NCBI GenBank assembly: GCA_016169945.1
Contig: JADLSH010000316.1
Location: 744,001-808,000 of the forward strand
Source of the DNA: Trachythela sp. YZ-2020
Taxonomy: Eukaryota; Cnidaria; Anthozoa; Malacalcyonacea; Clavulariidae
Direction of reading: 5' to 3'
DNA: 64,000 nt
Shown: positions 10,582 to 21,985 of the stretch, in pieces
Position numbering within the stretch: position 1 is the first letter of the stretch
Layout: every line of letters starts with the position of its first letter
Translations under genes and position numbers: made by a program
Notes under the pieces: generated by a model
The model's database searches: none
What the model saw: the letters and a program-made list of their open reading frames with translations, nothing else
Told to the model about the DNA's origin: nothing

Positions 10582-10764
10582 ATGTATAAGTCATCGCGCA
10601 ATAGGTTTGATCCTAGCTGTCCTGGTGTCTGCATCAACGACGAACATTATTGGCCTATCAAAATAAGGCATCAATCTACAGGTCGTATTAAGTGGATGAA
10701 TCTGCACGAAGACGAGCCTATGGTCCGAGCCTTTGTTAAAGAAACCATGGCTAACGAACAATAA
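10582..10764 (+). CDS. short conserved-looking ORF of unknown function
   Basis: 60 codons from ATG to TAA with balanced, protein-like composition: RFDPSCPG, a WPIKIRHQ block, a WMNLHEDE acidic block and a charged end. I do not recognise the family. It follows the ATPase by 165 bp in the same orientation and is followed by polyadenylation-type AATAAA signals (10783 and 10843). It is probably the last frame, or a C-terminal fragment, of the same element. Confidence 0.35.
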   Translation: MYKSSRNRFDPSCPGVCINDEHYWPIKIRHQSTGRIKWMNLHEDEPMVRAFVKETMANEQ

Positions 10765-10842
10765 AGCCAAAACAATAAAACGACTATGGAGAAGCATGGC
10801 TTTCTTTGTAGAAGAAACATTCAAATTGTTGTGTGTAATTTA

Positions 10843-10848
10843 AATAAA
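10843..10848 (+). terminator. polyadenylation signal AATAAA
   Basis: A canonical AATAAA in TTTAAATAAAATCG, 79 bp after the last plus-strand ORF of the Polinton-like remains and followed by T-rich sequence. A second AATAAA lies at 10783. Confidence 0.4.
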
Positions 10849-10939
10849 ATCGAAACACAAAACTCTCTGCTGTTATTTATTTCTCTCTACTGACAACAAA
10901 CATTCCGTACAGCGTCGTGCGAAACCTTTTCACACCTCA

Positions 10940-11170
10940 GAGGGTGCGTCACCTCATTATTATTCTTACTTCCTGGCGTGACGTATGAATACTAATAATC
11001 GGTTCAAAGGGTACGTCACCTCCAGGTTGCGCAACCTCTAGGTTCCGCAACCCCAGAGGTACGTCACTTTCCAAAATGGCGGTTGCATACTAATTATTTC
11101 TGAGCCTGGATGTACGTTGCTGACGTCATATGGCGGGAAAATTACGCTGGATGTACGTTGCTGACGTCAC
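10940..11170. promoter_or_regulatory. CRE-like site cluster
   Basis: At least six TGACGT/ACGTCA motifs lie within 230 bp: near 10946, 10978, 11011, 11062, 11121 and 11162. The last two are perfect TGACGTCA palindromes inside a 41-bp tandem repeat (11106 and 11147). There is also a perfect 14-bp palindrome, AGGTTGCGCAACCT, at 11024 and a YY1-like AAAATGGCGG near 11075. This looks like a promoter or enhancer (inference); no gene start could be tied to it. Confidence 0.5.
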
Positions 11171-11179
11171 TTCCGGCGC

Positions 11180-14100
11180 TATACGGGGGCTAAAGAACTG
11201 CTTACAACAGATCATGGTCTTCATAATAGCTGTGGCGAGGGGTTGCTGCATGCATGTATTTCCACAATTACGTGCATAATGGTTGAGACACTGCCGCTGA
11301 TTCAATGAGACAAAGAAAAAAGTCACAAAATTAAACATCGAACTCCCCCTTCTCTCCAACCCCGTCCAATGTTGTGTGCTTGTTATAGTTGTTTCATTTT
11401 AAAACCTCACCAACATTGTCGTGGGGGAGAGCGGGATTAGAAATTGAGTTTTTGCAACATTTTTGAGAGAAACCCAACTTTTTAAAGTTGTCTCAAGTCA
11501 TTTGCATGCGATGTCCGGACTTTCTGTTTTCTGAATTTCCGGAGAAAGCTAATCACTTATGCCTTCCGCATTAAAGGGTAAGAATACTGTTATAATAAAG
11601 GCATCATTGATAGAGAAGACTTGGTTTCTAATCAATATTACAGTAAAACGTGTTGTTACATCGCGCTATAAATCACTTGAAAAGCAGGAAAATCAGGATG
11701 AATCTTCGTATCAAACTATGATTAGATATAACCTTATGGGCATATGTGTGAAGTTATTGAAACACGAAAAATTGACAGTAAATACAATTTTTAAAGTCAT
11801 CCGTGCATTAAATATGTAATTAAAGAACATAAAACGAGAAAAAAAAGGACGTTGAATTTGCCAGGACGACCAAAAAGGCGGTCTCAAATTGAAGAGAGGC
11901 ATATGTGCGCAAGACTAACGCGACGCATCGCCGTAATAGTGAATATCTTTGGCTTTACAATTATTACAGATGCAGGGATTAGTATTTGAAACACGACGGC
12001 TCGGTGCGGTTCCCAATTGAAAAATAATGTGCATCAGCATAGCAAAGTCATTATAAATGAATAAACTCCGCTTATTTGTTGCGCGCTATTGCGCGCATGT
12101 CAACTACATCCATTGTACAAATAAAATAAGATTCAATATTAAATACTGTCACATTATACTTTTTATCAAAATTTTCCTCACAATATGTTCAAATCATTAT
12201 AATAAGCAAAATTTTAAAGAGCTTTCGACAGGAAAACATATAACCAAACTAATTATGTATTCTGGCAATTTTACGGTTTACACCTGGAATAAATAATTTC
12301 TTCCATAATTATCCTTTTGTTTGTATGTGTAAATCGTAAACTGTGAAGTGCATGCTTTAATTTTTGCTTTGTTGCGGTCGGAAATTTCTCAAGATTTTCT
12401 TGTGATTTCAGGTTATTAAATGAACCTTCGCAAAGTGTTCTTCACGTTTTCATTCTTGACAATCGTGGTCAGATTCTTGGCCCACAGGCCGAAATTTATT
12501 TATTTTTTCAAACCTTAACTAGTGAACATGGGAGTGTGTCATCGGAGTGTGTTCACTTTGACGGTGAAAGTGGCTGCCCTCCGTAATTTTTCTCTTTATG
12601 CACCGAAACTGAAAGGTTTTATAACGGCATTTCGGTAGATGGGATTCCGTTTAAAAGCAGGTTTCGATATCATGGATTTATTGCAATTGGTTCACTACCT
12701 AATTAGCATGTGCAAATTTCTCCTTTTCTTAATTGTCATAACTCAAAGTGACATGCTAATGAGAAACATGGTATTACTATTACACTGCGAAGTTTCAAAA
12801 TTCAGAGAGATTTATTAGGACAAGTGGGTTACACAAAGGCTTAAATTCGTAAATTATTGCGCTTTGTTTCGAATATTTACCGATTTTAAGGTTTATGTGT
12901 TGTAGTAAAACTACGTGTTTGCTCCAACATGCTGTTTTTCAATTATTTACATGCCAAAACTCGACTGACTCAACAGAAATATATTGTTACACGGGTGGCA
13001 ACCGGGCATGTAGTACTGATTCGCATGTAATCTAAACATATGTGATTGTTGCCTGTTTGTAACACAACAAAAACATGTTGTTGTGGCTTCTTTTTGAAAG
13101 GTTGTTTTTTGATGTATTTGCGCCATGTTTCTTATTAGCATATCATTTTGAATTATACGAAAGAAGATTACCCGAGCTTTACAAATGTTAATTAGATAGT
13201 CAATCAATTAAAATAAAACATTGATATAAAATACAGCATTCAACAAAAATCACATCCTTCGAAATGTTTTAGAAAAAAACTTCAAATATTAGCACATAAA
13301 TAAAAAATTACGGTTCGCAACCACTCTCACCTTCAAAATAATCACTATCCTGAGACATTTTGCGTAGTTCCATGCTTGTAACAACAAATGCCATCGACAC
13401 TGTTTTCTAGACACTTTTTTCAAGCTTGGCCGGCCGTCTGTAATACATACAATGCCTGTTTTATGCCGATTAAAGACGCTGATTTCGGCCTTGAATTGTT
13501 GCCTGAGGTTATCATTTCGTTGAAGGGAAATTCGTTGTATCTGTAAAAGTAAATACGTCTTAAATAGATGCATACATAAAACAACAAGAATCTTTAAATT
13601 CATCGCAAATAGTGACGATTAATCACGTATTGGATATAATTTACGGTTAGGATGAAACAACATGCAATATTGAGTATATATTTCAGCTTCCAAGACGTTA
13701 AAAAATGTGAATGACTGACCTTCTGACGCGTTATTCCAAGCCTGTATAAAGCTCGGCACAACGTCTTTTGGGGGCCAAATGCAGAACCAGTAGCATTAAT
13801 AATGTGGTTTGCTATTTCATGTAGCTGTATTTAGAGTGTTCGAAGTAAACAGTCCATTATAATATACTCTTAAAAGGTCACGCTTCCAGTTGGGCGACCA
13901 AGACGGCAAGGCTTCACATCACCCGTGTTCAAAAATGTGTTAGCCGTCCGGTATAAACAGTTTTAGAACAATCGTGGATTCGATCGTAAATCGTCCGAAT
14001 ACGGTCTTGGCACTTTAGGAAAGCGCTAATTGAACGCGCAGCTGATACGCACTGTAAATCACACGCGAGTTGACACATATTAATTATCACGTGATCGATT

Positions 14101-14469
14101 TTTATATATATATTTATATATTCCATCTGGACAACTTTTTTGGAATGACAATTAAATAAAGATGTCAAAAGTTTGATTCTACATCTCTTAAAACACAAAA
14201 TTTGTTGGCCTTATGAACGTATGAATAATATGAACAACCTCTCATTATCAAATCGATTTAAATGTTCGGTCAACAAAGGTCTTGTGGCAGACAAAGCTTG
14301 TAGCTCCAGACATCGCAGGGCCTTTTACGGATTTTGAGGGGCTGAAACTAACCGAAAATCTACCGACGACGCATGGCAAAAAAAAGGCAATGTTATAGGC
14401 ACTAAACCTACTAAACCATGCAGCAAGCGCATCAGGCTACTAGTCCGTCGCGCAAATTGCTATTGGGGG
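11180..14469. other. intergenic, nothing recognised
   Basis: About 3.3 kb without supportable genes. Several open frames of 60-100 codons (for example 11559-11819 plus and 13289-13603 minus) have no motifs, no plausible splice structure and AT-driven composition. It ends at the left breakpoint of the segmental duplications at 14470. Confidence 0.5.
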
Positions 14470-15509
14470 CCGAACCTAGGCATTTTCCATGCTTCCTGAG
14501 AGGATTTTTTTATCAAAATTGTGAAGTTTCTAAAACCTAAAAATTCAAGGCTTTTAACGCACTTTTTAACTTTTTAGAACCTCATGTGGTCCGTATACAA
14601 TTATACAAGTGTCAGTGAATTAGTTTTGTTCCTTCTGATATGTATACACGATGAAAAAGTAACGACTAACTATTACAGATGAGTTGATTGTAGTTGGCTC
14701 TCCAAGAAATAGATAGAATATGAAAAGAAGTACAATCCTGGATGAGCAAATTATTGCCGACGGCCCTGTGGCTGCGGTTGTTTAAAATTTTCCGAGCAAG
14801 TTACTTTCAAATTCTACGTTTTAACTGACGAAGGTCAATTATCGACATGGTTTTAAAAATTTCGGTTATAACACCACCTACACCCCCCGATCGGTACGCC
14901 ACTGTCTAAAGGTCTATGGAAGTTAGGCTAGTTACTTATTAAATCTGTTTTGCAAGAGTTACTGAAGTGTTTCTGTTTAATAATTGTAAATGAAACGGTT
15001 ATAACTGAACTCAATTTGAAATATTTTCACAAATTATTGGGGGGGCTGCAGCCCATTCAGTTGCTGCGGCCCTGCATCGCGGGACTGCAGTGATGTTAGA
15101 TATTATCCGTTGAAAACTTCGTACAAGATAAAGTGACTGTAAACGAATTTGATTTAAATCCGCGAATAATTGCCAATGGCTTTTGTTTGACAAAATCATT
15201 CTAGTTTAACTTTACCCAACTTTTTACGCAAACATTAAAATCAATGTTTCTTTGTTATGAGATCTACACGTTCTGAAGCGATTTTATATTATATATAACT
15301 ATTTCCAATAATGATTATACTAATAATCAATGTGCTAAGGATTGTTAATGGTTGCTAATTACTTGTTCTTGTTAAATATGTACCTTTGTAGCTCAGTTAA
15401 GAAGTTTAGACGATGACAACATATTCTCAGTTTCTCTGACCAATTATTTGAAAATTTCTTCTAGTACACATGCATTGGAGAAAATGTTTCAAAATTAAGT
15501 TCTCCTGCA
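14470..15509 (-). other. 3' flank of NLR-like gene copy 1
   Basis: Conserved with 25746-26762 and 45155-46180. A minus-strand frame of 62 codons (15011-15199) recurs in all three units, but the differences change amino acids freely, so I do not treat it as a gene. No clear AATAAA was found close behind the NLR stop; an ATAATATAAAATCG stretch lies about 220 bp after it. Confidence 0.5.
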
Positions 15510-17115
15510 TCATAATAAAATACATAGCCTCTTGCGAGAACCAGCAACTTTAATTTTGTATGTTGACCCTAAATGTTCTCCCAAAATTTCCTGCGCGTGC
15601 TGGTGATAATTCTTTGCACTTTCAAGTGCGCCTGCATCCTGATACACTAAGGCTAAGTTGTTGTAAGAACTAGCAACGTTAATATGGTTTAGTCCTAACT
15701 GTTTTATGCGAATTTCAAGTGCCCGTTGATGATAATCTTTAGCTTCTTCCAGTTCACCTTTTCTCCGACACACATTACCTAGGTTGTTGTAAGAAGCAGC
15801 AACGTCAGTATGGTTTGGTCCTAACTGTTTTATTCGAATTTCAAGTGCCCGTTGATGATAATCTTTAGCTTCTCCCAGTTCACCTTTCTCCTGGCACACA
15901 TTACCTAGGTTGTAGTAAGAAGTAGCAACGGCAGTATGGTTTGGTCCTAACTGTTTTATTTTAATTTCAAGTGCCCGTTGATGATAATCTTTAGCTTTAT
16001 CCAGTTCACCTTTACCCTCACACACTAAACCTAGGTTGTTATAAGAAGCAGCAACGGCAGTATGGTTTGGTCCTAACTGTTTTATTTTAATTTTAAGTGC
16101 CCGTTGATGATAATCTTTAGCTTCTCCCAGTTCACCTTTCTCCAGGCACACAATACCTAAGTTGTTGTAAGAAGTAGCAACGGCAGTATGGTTTGGTCCT
16201 AACTGTTTTATTTTAATTTCAAGTGCTCGTTGATGATAATCTTTAGCTTCTCCCAGTTCACCTTCATCCTGGCACACATTACCTACGTTGTTGTAAGAAC
16301 GAGCAACGTCAATATGGTTTGGTCCTAACTGCTTTATTTTAATTTCAAGTGCCCGTTGATGATATTCTTTAGCTTTTTCAAGTTCACCTTTATATTCACA
16401 CACATTACCTAGGTTGTTGTAAGAAGCAGCAACGTCAGTATGGTTTGGTCCTAACTGTTTTATTCGAATTTCAAGTGCCCGTTGATGATAATCTTTAGCT
16501 TTATCCAGTTCACCTTTACCCTCACACACTAAACCTAGGTTGTTATAAGAAGCAGCAACGGCAGTATGGTTTGGTCCTAACTGTTTTATTTGAATTTAAA
16601 GTGCCCGTTGATGATAATCTTTAGCTTCTCCCAGTTCACCTTTATTCCAGGCACACACTACCTAAGTTGTTGTAAGAAGTAGCAACGGCAGTATGGTTTG
16701 GTCCTAACTGTCTTATTCGAATTTCAAGTGCCCGTTGATGATAATCTTTAGCTTTTTCCAGTTCACCTTCATCCTGGCACACATTACCTAAGTAGTTGTA
16801 AGAACCCGCAACGTCAGTATGGTTTGGACCTAACATTTTTTTGCGAATTTCAAGTGCCTTATGTAAGTGGTTTTTTGCTTCTTGGAGTTCACCTAATTTT
16901 GAATGTAATATACCGAGTTCGTGGTAAATATCAGACACATGAAGGTTTTCTTTCCAGCCTTTCCAAATTTGAAGATTTGATTTTAGAAATTCCATAGACA
17001 GCTCAAACTCGCAATAGTCATGTAAAATCTTCCCAAAAAACAGGTATACTTCAGAAATTCTAGTTTTCTCAAAGTCTAAACTAACTGAATTGAATGCATC
17101 TCTGTGGAAGAAATG
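15510..17115 (-). pseudogene. NLR-like gene copy 1, 3' part (TPR domain)
   Basis: Minus-strand C-terminal half of a HEPN-NB-ARC-TPR gene. It starts at the gene breakpoint near 17115, passes the first atypical TPR (around HVSDIYHELGILHSKLGELQEAK), and then about eleven 42-residue repeats of the LGPNHTxVAxSYNNLGxVC...GEL..AKDYHQRALEI type. It ends with a distinct C-terminal cap (ALVYQDAG...KNYHQH) and a TGA at 15510. It is broken by a nonsense change (TAA in place of GAA, near 16597) and a one-base insertion near 16645. The 5' half of the same gene lies at 21986-23360, beyond a gypsy element. About 425 bp present in copy 3 (roughly 50735-51160) is missing between the halves. Confidence 0.8.
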
Positions 17116-17128
17116 ACCTTCTCGAATA

Positions 17129-17411
17129 TGTGATATATTTTAATAACACAGACGATGAAAGAGTCCTAAGTAAATACAATGAATAAACATATAACTACAT
17201 ACATACTATACGCATATCGGACTATGCCAATGAATAGGACGATTACAAAGTTAAATATAAATACAACGAGAAGGTAAGACTTACAATAAAGTAGAAAAGT
17301 GCCTTGCTGTAAAGTAAACAAGAAAGATCGATATTGAAATGTCAAAACACTAACAGTCAGCGGTTACGCTACACAGTCAGTCCTCTACAGGTACTTCGTG
17401 TAAACTCTTCA
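17129..17411 (-). repeat. 3' LTR of the gypsy element
   Basis: On the minus strand the 283-bp segment begins TGAAGAG and ends ATATCACA, giving the usual TG...CA boundaries. It is preceded by the purine run GGGGGGGA. No second LTR exists at the other end. The bases GAATA (17124-17128) would be the candidate target duplication, but the partner is lost. Confidence 0.65.
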
Positions 17412-17420
17412 TCCCCCCCA
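17412..17420 (-). other. polypurine tract
   Basis: TGGGGGGGA on the minus strand directly before the LTR start; the plus-strand primer site expected for an LTR retrotransposon. Confidence 0.6.
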
Positions 17421-17456
17421 GTGCGGAACTCTATGGCGCTACATAGGTGGACGCAC

Positions 17457-18185
17457 TCAATGTGTTAGCCATTTACCTGTTTCAGGTTCGAATCGTTTAG
17501 GGGGTCGACGTTCCCGGCTGGGGCGTGAGGACTGGCCCGATGACGGTGGATGCGAGGTTGGTGCTAGAAGTGTGTTCGGCACAGTGGGTGGTAAATCGTT
17601 TGTGAGTCCTGGAGCAGGTGGGTCTGGACTGTCAATCGGTGTTGGACTCACTATAGGTGTATCGCGACTTGGTGTCTGTTCTGGTGTATCCGTCGGTTGT
17701 GGCAAAGTCACTGTGGGGCGAAGGTGTGGTGTGGAGTCCTGCTTTTCAGTGCTGCTGGTGGGTAGGGGTGGTGCTGTCAGTGACTGCTTGGTGGATGGAG
17801 TCGTTGGTGTATATGCAAGGAGGAAGCGGCGGTTGCGTAGGGTGAGTCGTCCGGAACCATCCACTTTTACCCTGTATTGGTCGTGGCCTTGTGCTTCGAC
17901 AACTGTTCCCGATCGATCCCACTTGGTCCGGCTGGCACCTGTTTGGTTCTGGAGGAATACTCTCTCGCCTAAGGTTAATGGGCGGAGTGGCAGCGAATGG
18001 GCTTTCAGGGATTCAGTGGTGCGAGTAATCCGTGTTCGAAGGGCGTCTTCCCTTGCTGCCCATGCCTGACGCCAAAGAGGGCGGACGTTTGGGTTCGAGA
18101 ATTTCTCCAGTCGGTTAACAAAAGATAGTGAGTCCCGTAAGGGGCGGCCAAAAATTATCTGTGCTGGTGAAAGGTTGCAGTGGGA
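17457..18185 (-). pseudogene. gypsy integrase C-terminal region and proline-rich tail
   Basis: After a frameshift near 18186 the integrase C-terminal portion continues in another phase. Blocks are LSPAQIIFGRPL, then a beta-rich segment with LGERVFLQNQTG and VDGSGRLTLRNRRF, which resembles the SH3-like part of integrase. It is followed by a tail very rich in Pro, Thr and Ser and an end rich in Arg (RERRPPKRFEPETGKW), with a stop at 17457. The basic end may help target or bind DNA (inference). Confidence 0.65.
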
Positions 18186-20350
18186 TCAGGGGTGTTGGTC
18201 AAGGCTGCCGGTTGGCCCTGTGTTGGACATTAGGAGACGCTTGGCTGTTTTCACTGCAACCTCTGCTCTACCATTGGATTGAGGAAACGCGACGGAAGAC
18301 ACACGGTGCCTGACGCCCCACAGGCGGAGGAAGTCCTCAGTATGGCTTGCCATAAACTCCGGGCCGCCGTCGCTTGAGAGCTCCTCTGGTACACCAAACG
18401 TTGCGAAGAACGAGCGCAGGTGTTGCACGAGGCCCACCGAGCCGCCAAGGTTGGTTCCTGCTGTTGAACTCAGCACCTCTACCCAGCCAGACAGGCGGTC
18501 TCCTACTACGAGGTAATGGCGTCCTCCATAATCAAAGAAATCAGAGAAAATCGCTTCAAAGGGAGTTGACGGTGGTGGAGTGGGGAGAGGTGGTGTGGCT
18601 GCCTGTGAAGGGGCATTCCGGTTGCAGTCTGCACATCCGTCTCTGGTTGCGCGAATGTCCTTTGACATCCCTGGCCAGTAGACTATAGCGCGGGCACGTT
18701 GTTCCATGGTTGACGCTCCTTGGTGGACTGCGTGTAGATGCTGTAAAACGCGGCGGTGGAGGGACGGAGGGACTACAACACGGTCTCGGTATAGCAGGAC
18801 GCCATCTTGTGCATATGCAGATTCGCAGATGGGCCAGAGGCTGGCTAGTGTGGGATCGTTGCAGTCGAAGCTCTGTGTGCCTTGCTCTATCAGCTTGAGT
18901 AGGTGGTTCAGGGACGTGTCGGCCGCTGTTTCTTGCGCGAGAATAGGCCATGAGATCGTACCGAGCTCTTGAGCATCGTGTCGGATGGAAGCCATGAGCG
19001 CCGACTCAATGAAGTCAGGGCAACTGGACAATCCGAGTGAAACAGTGTTCGCCGAACCTGATGGTGAGGGGTGTCTCGACGTTGCGTCAGCGGCGAGGTT
19101 GGTCTTGCCGGGTAAGTGCTTGATGTCGAAACGCCACGGGAGGGTGCGTTGCTTAAGCCGGAATAGTCGCGAGTTGGGTATCTCGTCCAACGTGCGGTCG
19201 CCGAAGATCTTCACAAGTGGTTTGTGGTCGGTGATTACGACAAGGTTGTCGCAACCTTGTGTGAAGTAGCGTGTCTGTTCAAGACCCCATGCCACGGCAA
19301 GTGCTTCCCCTTCAATCGCGGCGTAGCGTTCCTCGGCTGATGAGAGGAATCGTGAGCCAGCCAGGGTGATGTGCCATCCTCCAGGGCAGAAGTCTGGTAT
19401 ACCGGAAGGGCAGCTGCAGTGCTGTTGAAGAAGGAAGTAACCAATACCGCGTCGTGACCAGTCTGGGCGGAGGCAGGTCCGCTTGTGTATATCAAAGATC
19501 TCAACACCCTTGCGGATGGCTTCCACGATGGCCTCTTTCGATGTTATGAAGGCAGCCTCCAACTCGGGCGTCCAGTGGAATGGGCAGCGAGGACTGAGGA
19601 AAGGCTTGAAGGGGGCCATTATATCGCGTAGTTGTGCGTAGTTGGTTACCTGGTTGACAAGGCCGAACCAGCTCCGGATATCGGTTGTGGAGGTGGGTGG
19701 GGGGAACTCTCTAATGGCGTCTAGGTACTTCGGAAGTGGTTCGATGGTCGAGGATGACACTCTGAAGCCGGCAAAGTCTACGCTCCGTTTGGCAAATTGG
19801 AATTTGTCTGGGTTTAACACAATTCCGGCTTGTCCAACACGTGTGAGCACGTCGATGGTCCTCCACCAATGCTGCTCCAAGTCGGTGTCATAGTGGATTG
19901 TGTCGTCCACGCAGCGTTCCTTGCGCACAAGAGCCCACAGGATGGCGTCAAAACGACGATTGTATCCATCCCCTGATGATAGGAAGCCTTGGGGTGCTCT
20001 CAAGTAGCGCCAACGGCCAAAGGGCGTGATGAAGGTGGTAAGAGGGCGGTCTGATTCTCGAAGCGGGACGCTGTGGTAGCCGTTCCAGGCATCCGTGACT
20101 GTTTTCCACGTGTCCTTGGGGATGCGACGTGCGAGGTGGAAGGGTGACTCCATGGCGAATGTTTCCCGCTTACAAAATTTGTTTAGTGGCGAGAGATCGA
20201 CCGTGCGACGTGGAGACCCGCCGTGCTTCCGTGTTACCACCATCCGATGGCACCAGGACACAGGTTCTCCGTAAGGCACACGTTCAATGACACCAAGTGC
20301 TTCGTCACGGAGGAGGTCGTTGTATACTTGCTGCTGCCAGTGTAGGGTAT
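18186..20350 (-). pseudogene. gypsy Pol: reverse transcriptase, RNase H and integrase
   Basis: About 700 codons. The reverse transcriptase has the acidic pair in RCVDDTIHYD (the residue two before the Asp pair is Cys, often Tyr in the family). RNase H has the catalytic Asp in RPDWSRRGIG, the Glu block IEGEALAVAW and the Asp in ITDHKPL. The integrase has an HHCC zinc domain (LHAVHQG with CADCNRN) and the DDE triad in FSDFFDYGG, SSDGGPEF and NGRAEVAV. These copy the RNA, degrade the hybrid strand and insert the DNA. The RT start lies in a different phase from the protease, with the shift near 20345. The frame ends at 18186, where a second shift separates the integrase tail. Confidence 0.9.
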
Positions 20351-21571
20351 GTTGGCTGGTGTGTGGCAGGCCTTCGGTGTGGCGGCCATGTCAACGTGCA
20401 TCTCGATCGGTGGGCCCTCCATGCATGGTAATGCCCGATGTGGGCACGTGTTGAATGTGGACGAGGAGTATCTAGCAAGGAGCCATGCTTTCATACGTTC
20501 GTTATTCTCTGGTGTACAGGGGAAAGGCAGGGCCGATGGGCGTGGTGGGGTAACCTCACGCTGGGGGCACGAGCATGTGTCTTGTGGGGTATTCGGCGTA
20601 TGACAACCACCATTGAGTGACCGCGTGACGTTGATGGATGGAGGTGCGGATGATGCATCAGAGTCGGTGATGTGGATCCTTTCTTTGGGGCTGCCTGCAT
20701 TGTCCGTAGATGGGAAGGCATTTGCGAGCAGGCCGAGGTTTAGCAATATCTCGTATGACAAATACATGGCTTGGACAGAGCTGCTAACATAAACCATAGA
20801 GTGGCACGACGCCACTTTGGCACTGCTGCGTTGCGTTGTGATCTTTGCAAAGAACGCTCCGTCAATGGAGATAGGAGAGCGGTTGGCAGCTGACAAGCTA
20901 AGACTAACCGGCCGTAAATCGTCGCGGGAGAATCCACAGGCAAGGAAATCAGTCAGGGACCACAAGTCAGATTGTGCACCTGTGTCGGCAACTGCTGAGA
21001 CCTCTGTGTTGTGGCCCGGGGCATGGGTGGGGCTGGTGACTCTAGGTGCGGCTGACTTGGCAACGGAGATCGTCACTTTGACTCTAGGGTGGTCTAACAG
21101 GCGTGGTCGTTTCCATTCACCTTTTGAGAATATGTGGTGGTCAAGTCTTGTGGTTGAAGCTCTGTTGACGTTGCCATGGGTGGTGGAGGCATGTTTACGG
21201 CGTCTACCTGTCTGAGAAGGTCGGTCGCTATGGAATGCGGCCACCTGGGATATGGTATCTTGCTCTATGGTCTGGAGGCTGGACTGATTGTCGTGGGGCG
21301 GGCGGGGTTGACGTTTTTTCCTGCGACGAGCTCGGTAGCAGTCAATGCACAATTCGGTGAGGTTTGGTGTTCCACCCACGGGCTCCCTCTGTAAAGACCT
21401 TGAAGGTATGCTTGCAGTCCGGGCAGGTTGCCTCTTTCGTTTGATCTGCTGGGGGCGGGGTGGTAGCAGTGGTTGTCCTTGGATTCTTCTGGCGCTGGAA
21501 AGATGACACAGCAGACAGGGTTGATGACGGAAGGGCATTGCGGGCCATTTCCTTGTTCTCAACAAGGGCAA
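20351..21571 (-). pseudogene. gypsy aspartic protease region
   Basis: Minus-strand frame with the retropepsin active site VADTGAQSDLW about halfway, preceded by an Arg/Gln-rich linker and a Cys pair (CIDCYRARRRKK) that completes the zinc knuckle begun in gag. The phase overlaps gag by about 230 bp (21342-21571) and is reached from gag by a +1 shift. This could be normal gag-pol frameshifting or decay. The frame then runs past the reverse transcriptase start in the wrong phase. Confidence 0.75.
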
Positions 21572-21985
21572 TCACGTCATTGACTGGTTTCTTGAGGATG
21601 TCGGGCGTCCCCAGTACTTCACGGCGGATGTCTGGATCAGATAAGCCATTGAGGAGAACGTCGCGGATGACGTGATCTGTGTAGTCCACGCCCTTGCCAC
21701 ACTCACATTCGGCTGTAAAGGCGCAAGTTTCGGCTTTCCCTCTCACCCTGGCCGTAAATGCTCGGAAAGTCTCATCCCTTTCTTGACGTAGTTGGAGGAG
21801 CTCAGTCCGCAGGACGCAAGTAGCAACGGGGATGACTGCAAGGGACCGCATGGCGGCAAGCAGTTCGTCGAGGGTACTGGAGGCTGCATTGGGGTTTGCT
21901 TTTAGGAGGCTATCACCGAGCTCGGTCCCAGCACACTGGAATAATTGGTATGGGGCCGAAGTGTCATTGATCCCAGATCCGGCTC
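21342..21985 (-). pseudogene. gypsy Gag, N-terminally truncated
   Basis: About 200 codons of capsid-type sequence: LRQERDETFRAFTARVRGKAE is the C-terminal capsid helix region, followed by a GLSDPDIRREVLG block and a Cys motif (CPDCKHTF) at the end. Gag forms the virus-like particle in which reverse transcription takes place. The first part is missing, because the sequence joins NB-ARC coding sequence at about 21985, out of phase with it. Confidence 0.75.

Larger units (their letters stand above)
17129..21985 (-). mobile_element. Ty3/gypsy LTR retrotransposon, 5'-truncated, inside NLR copy 1
   Basis: Minus-strand element with gag, aspartic protease, reverse transcriptase, RNase H, integrase, a C-terminal tail, polypurine tract and 3' LTR, in that order. 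The 5' LTR and the start of gag are missing: gag sequence abuts NB-ARC sequence directly at about 21985. Its GC content is clearly higher than the flanks. Two or three frameshifts make it non-functional, though the gag-protease shift might be programmed. The element replaces about 425 bp of the gene, so this is not a simple insertion. Confidence 0.9.

Noticed and set aside
11559..11819. Plus-strand frame of 86 codons starting MPSALKGKN
   Set aside because: It has no recognisable domain, AT-biased composition and no supporting context.
15011..15199. 62-codon minus-strand frame repeated downstream of all three receptor genes
   Set aside because: Conservation is explained by the segmental duplication, and the differences among copies are mostly amino-acid changing.
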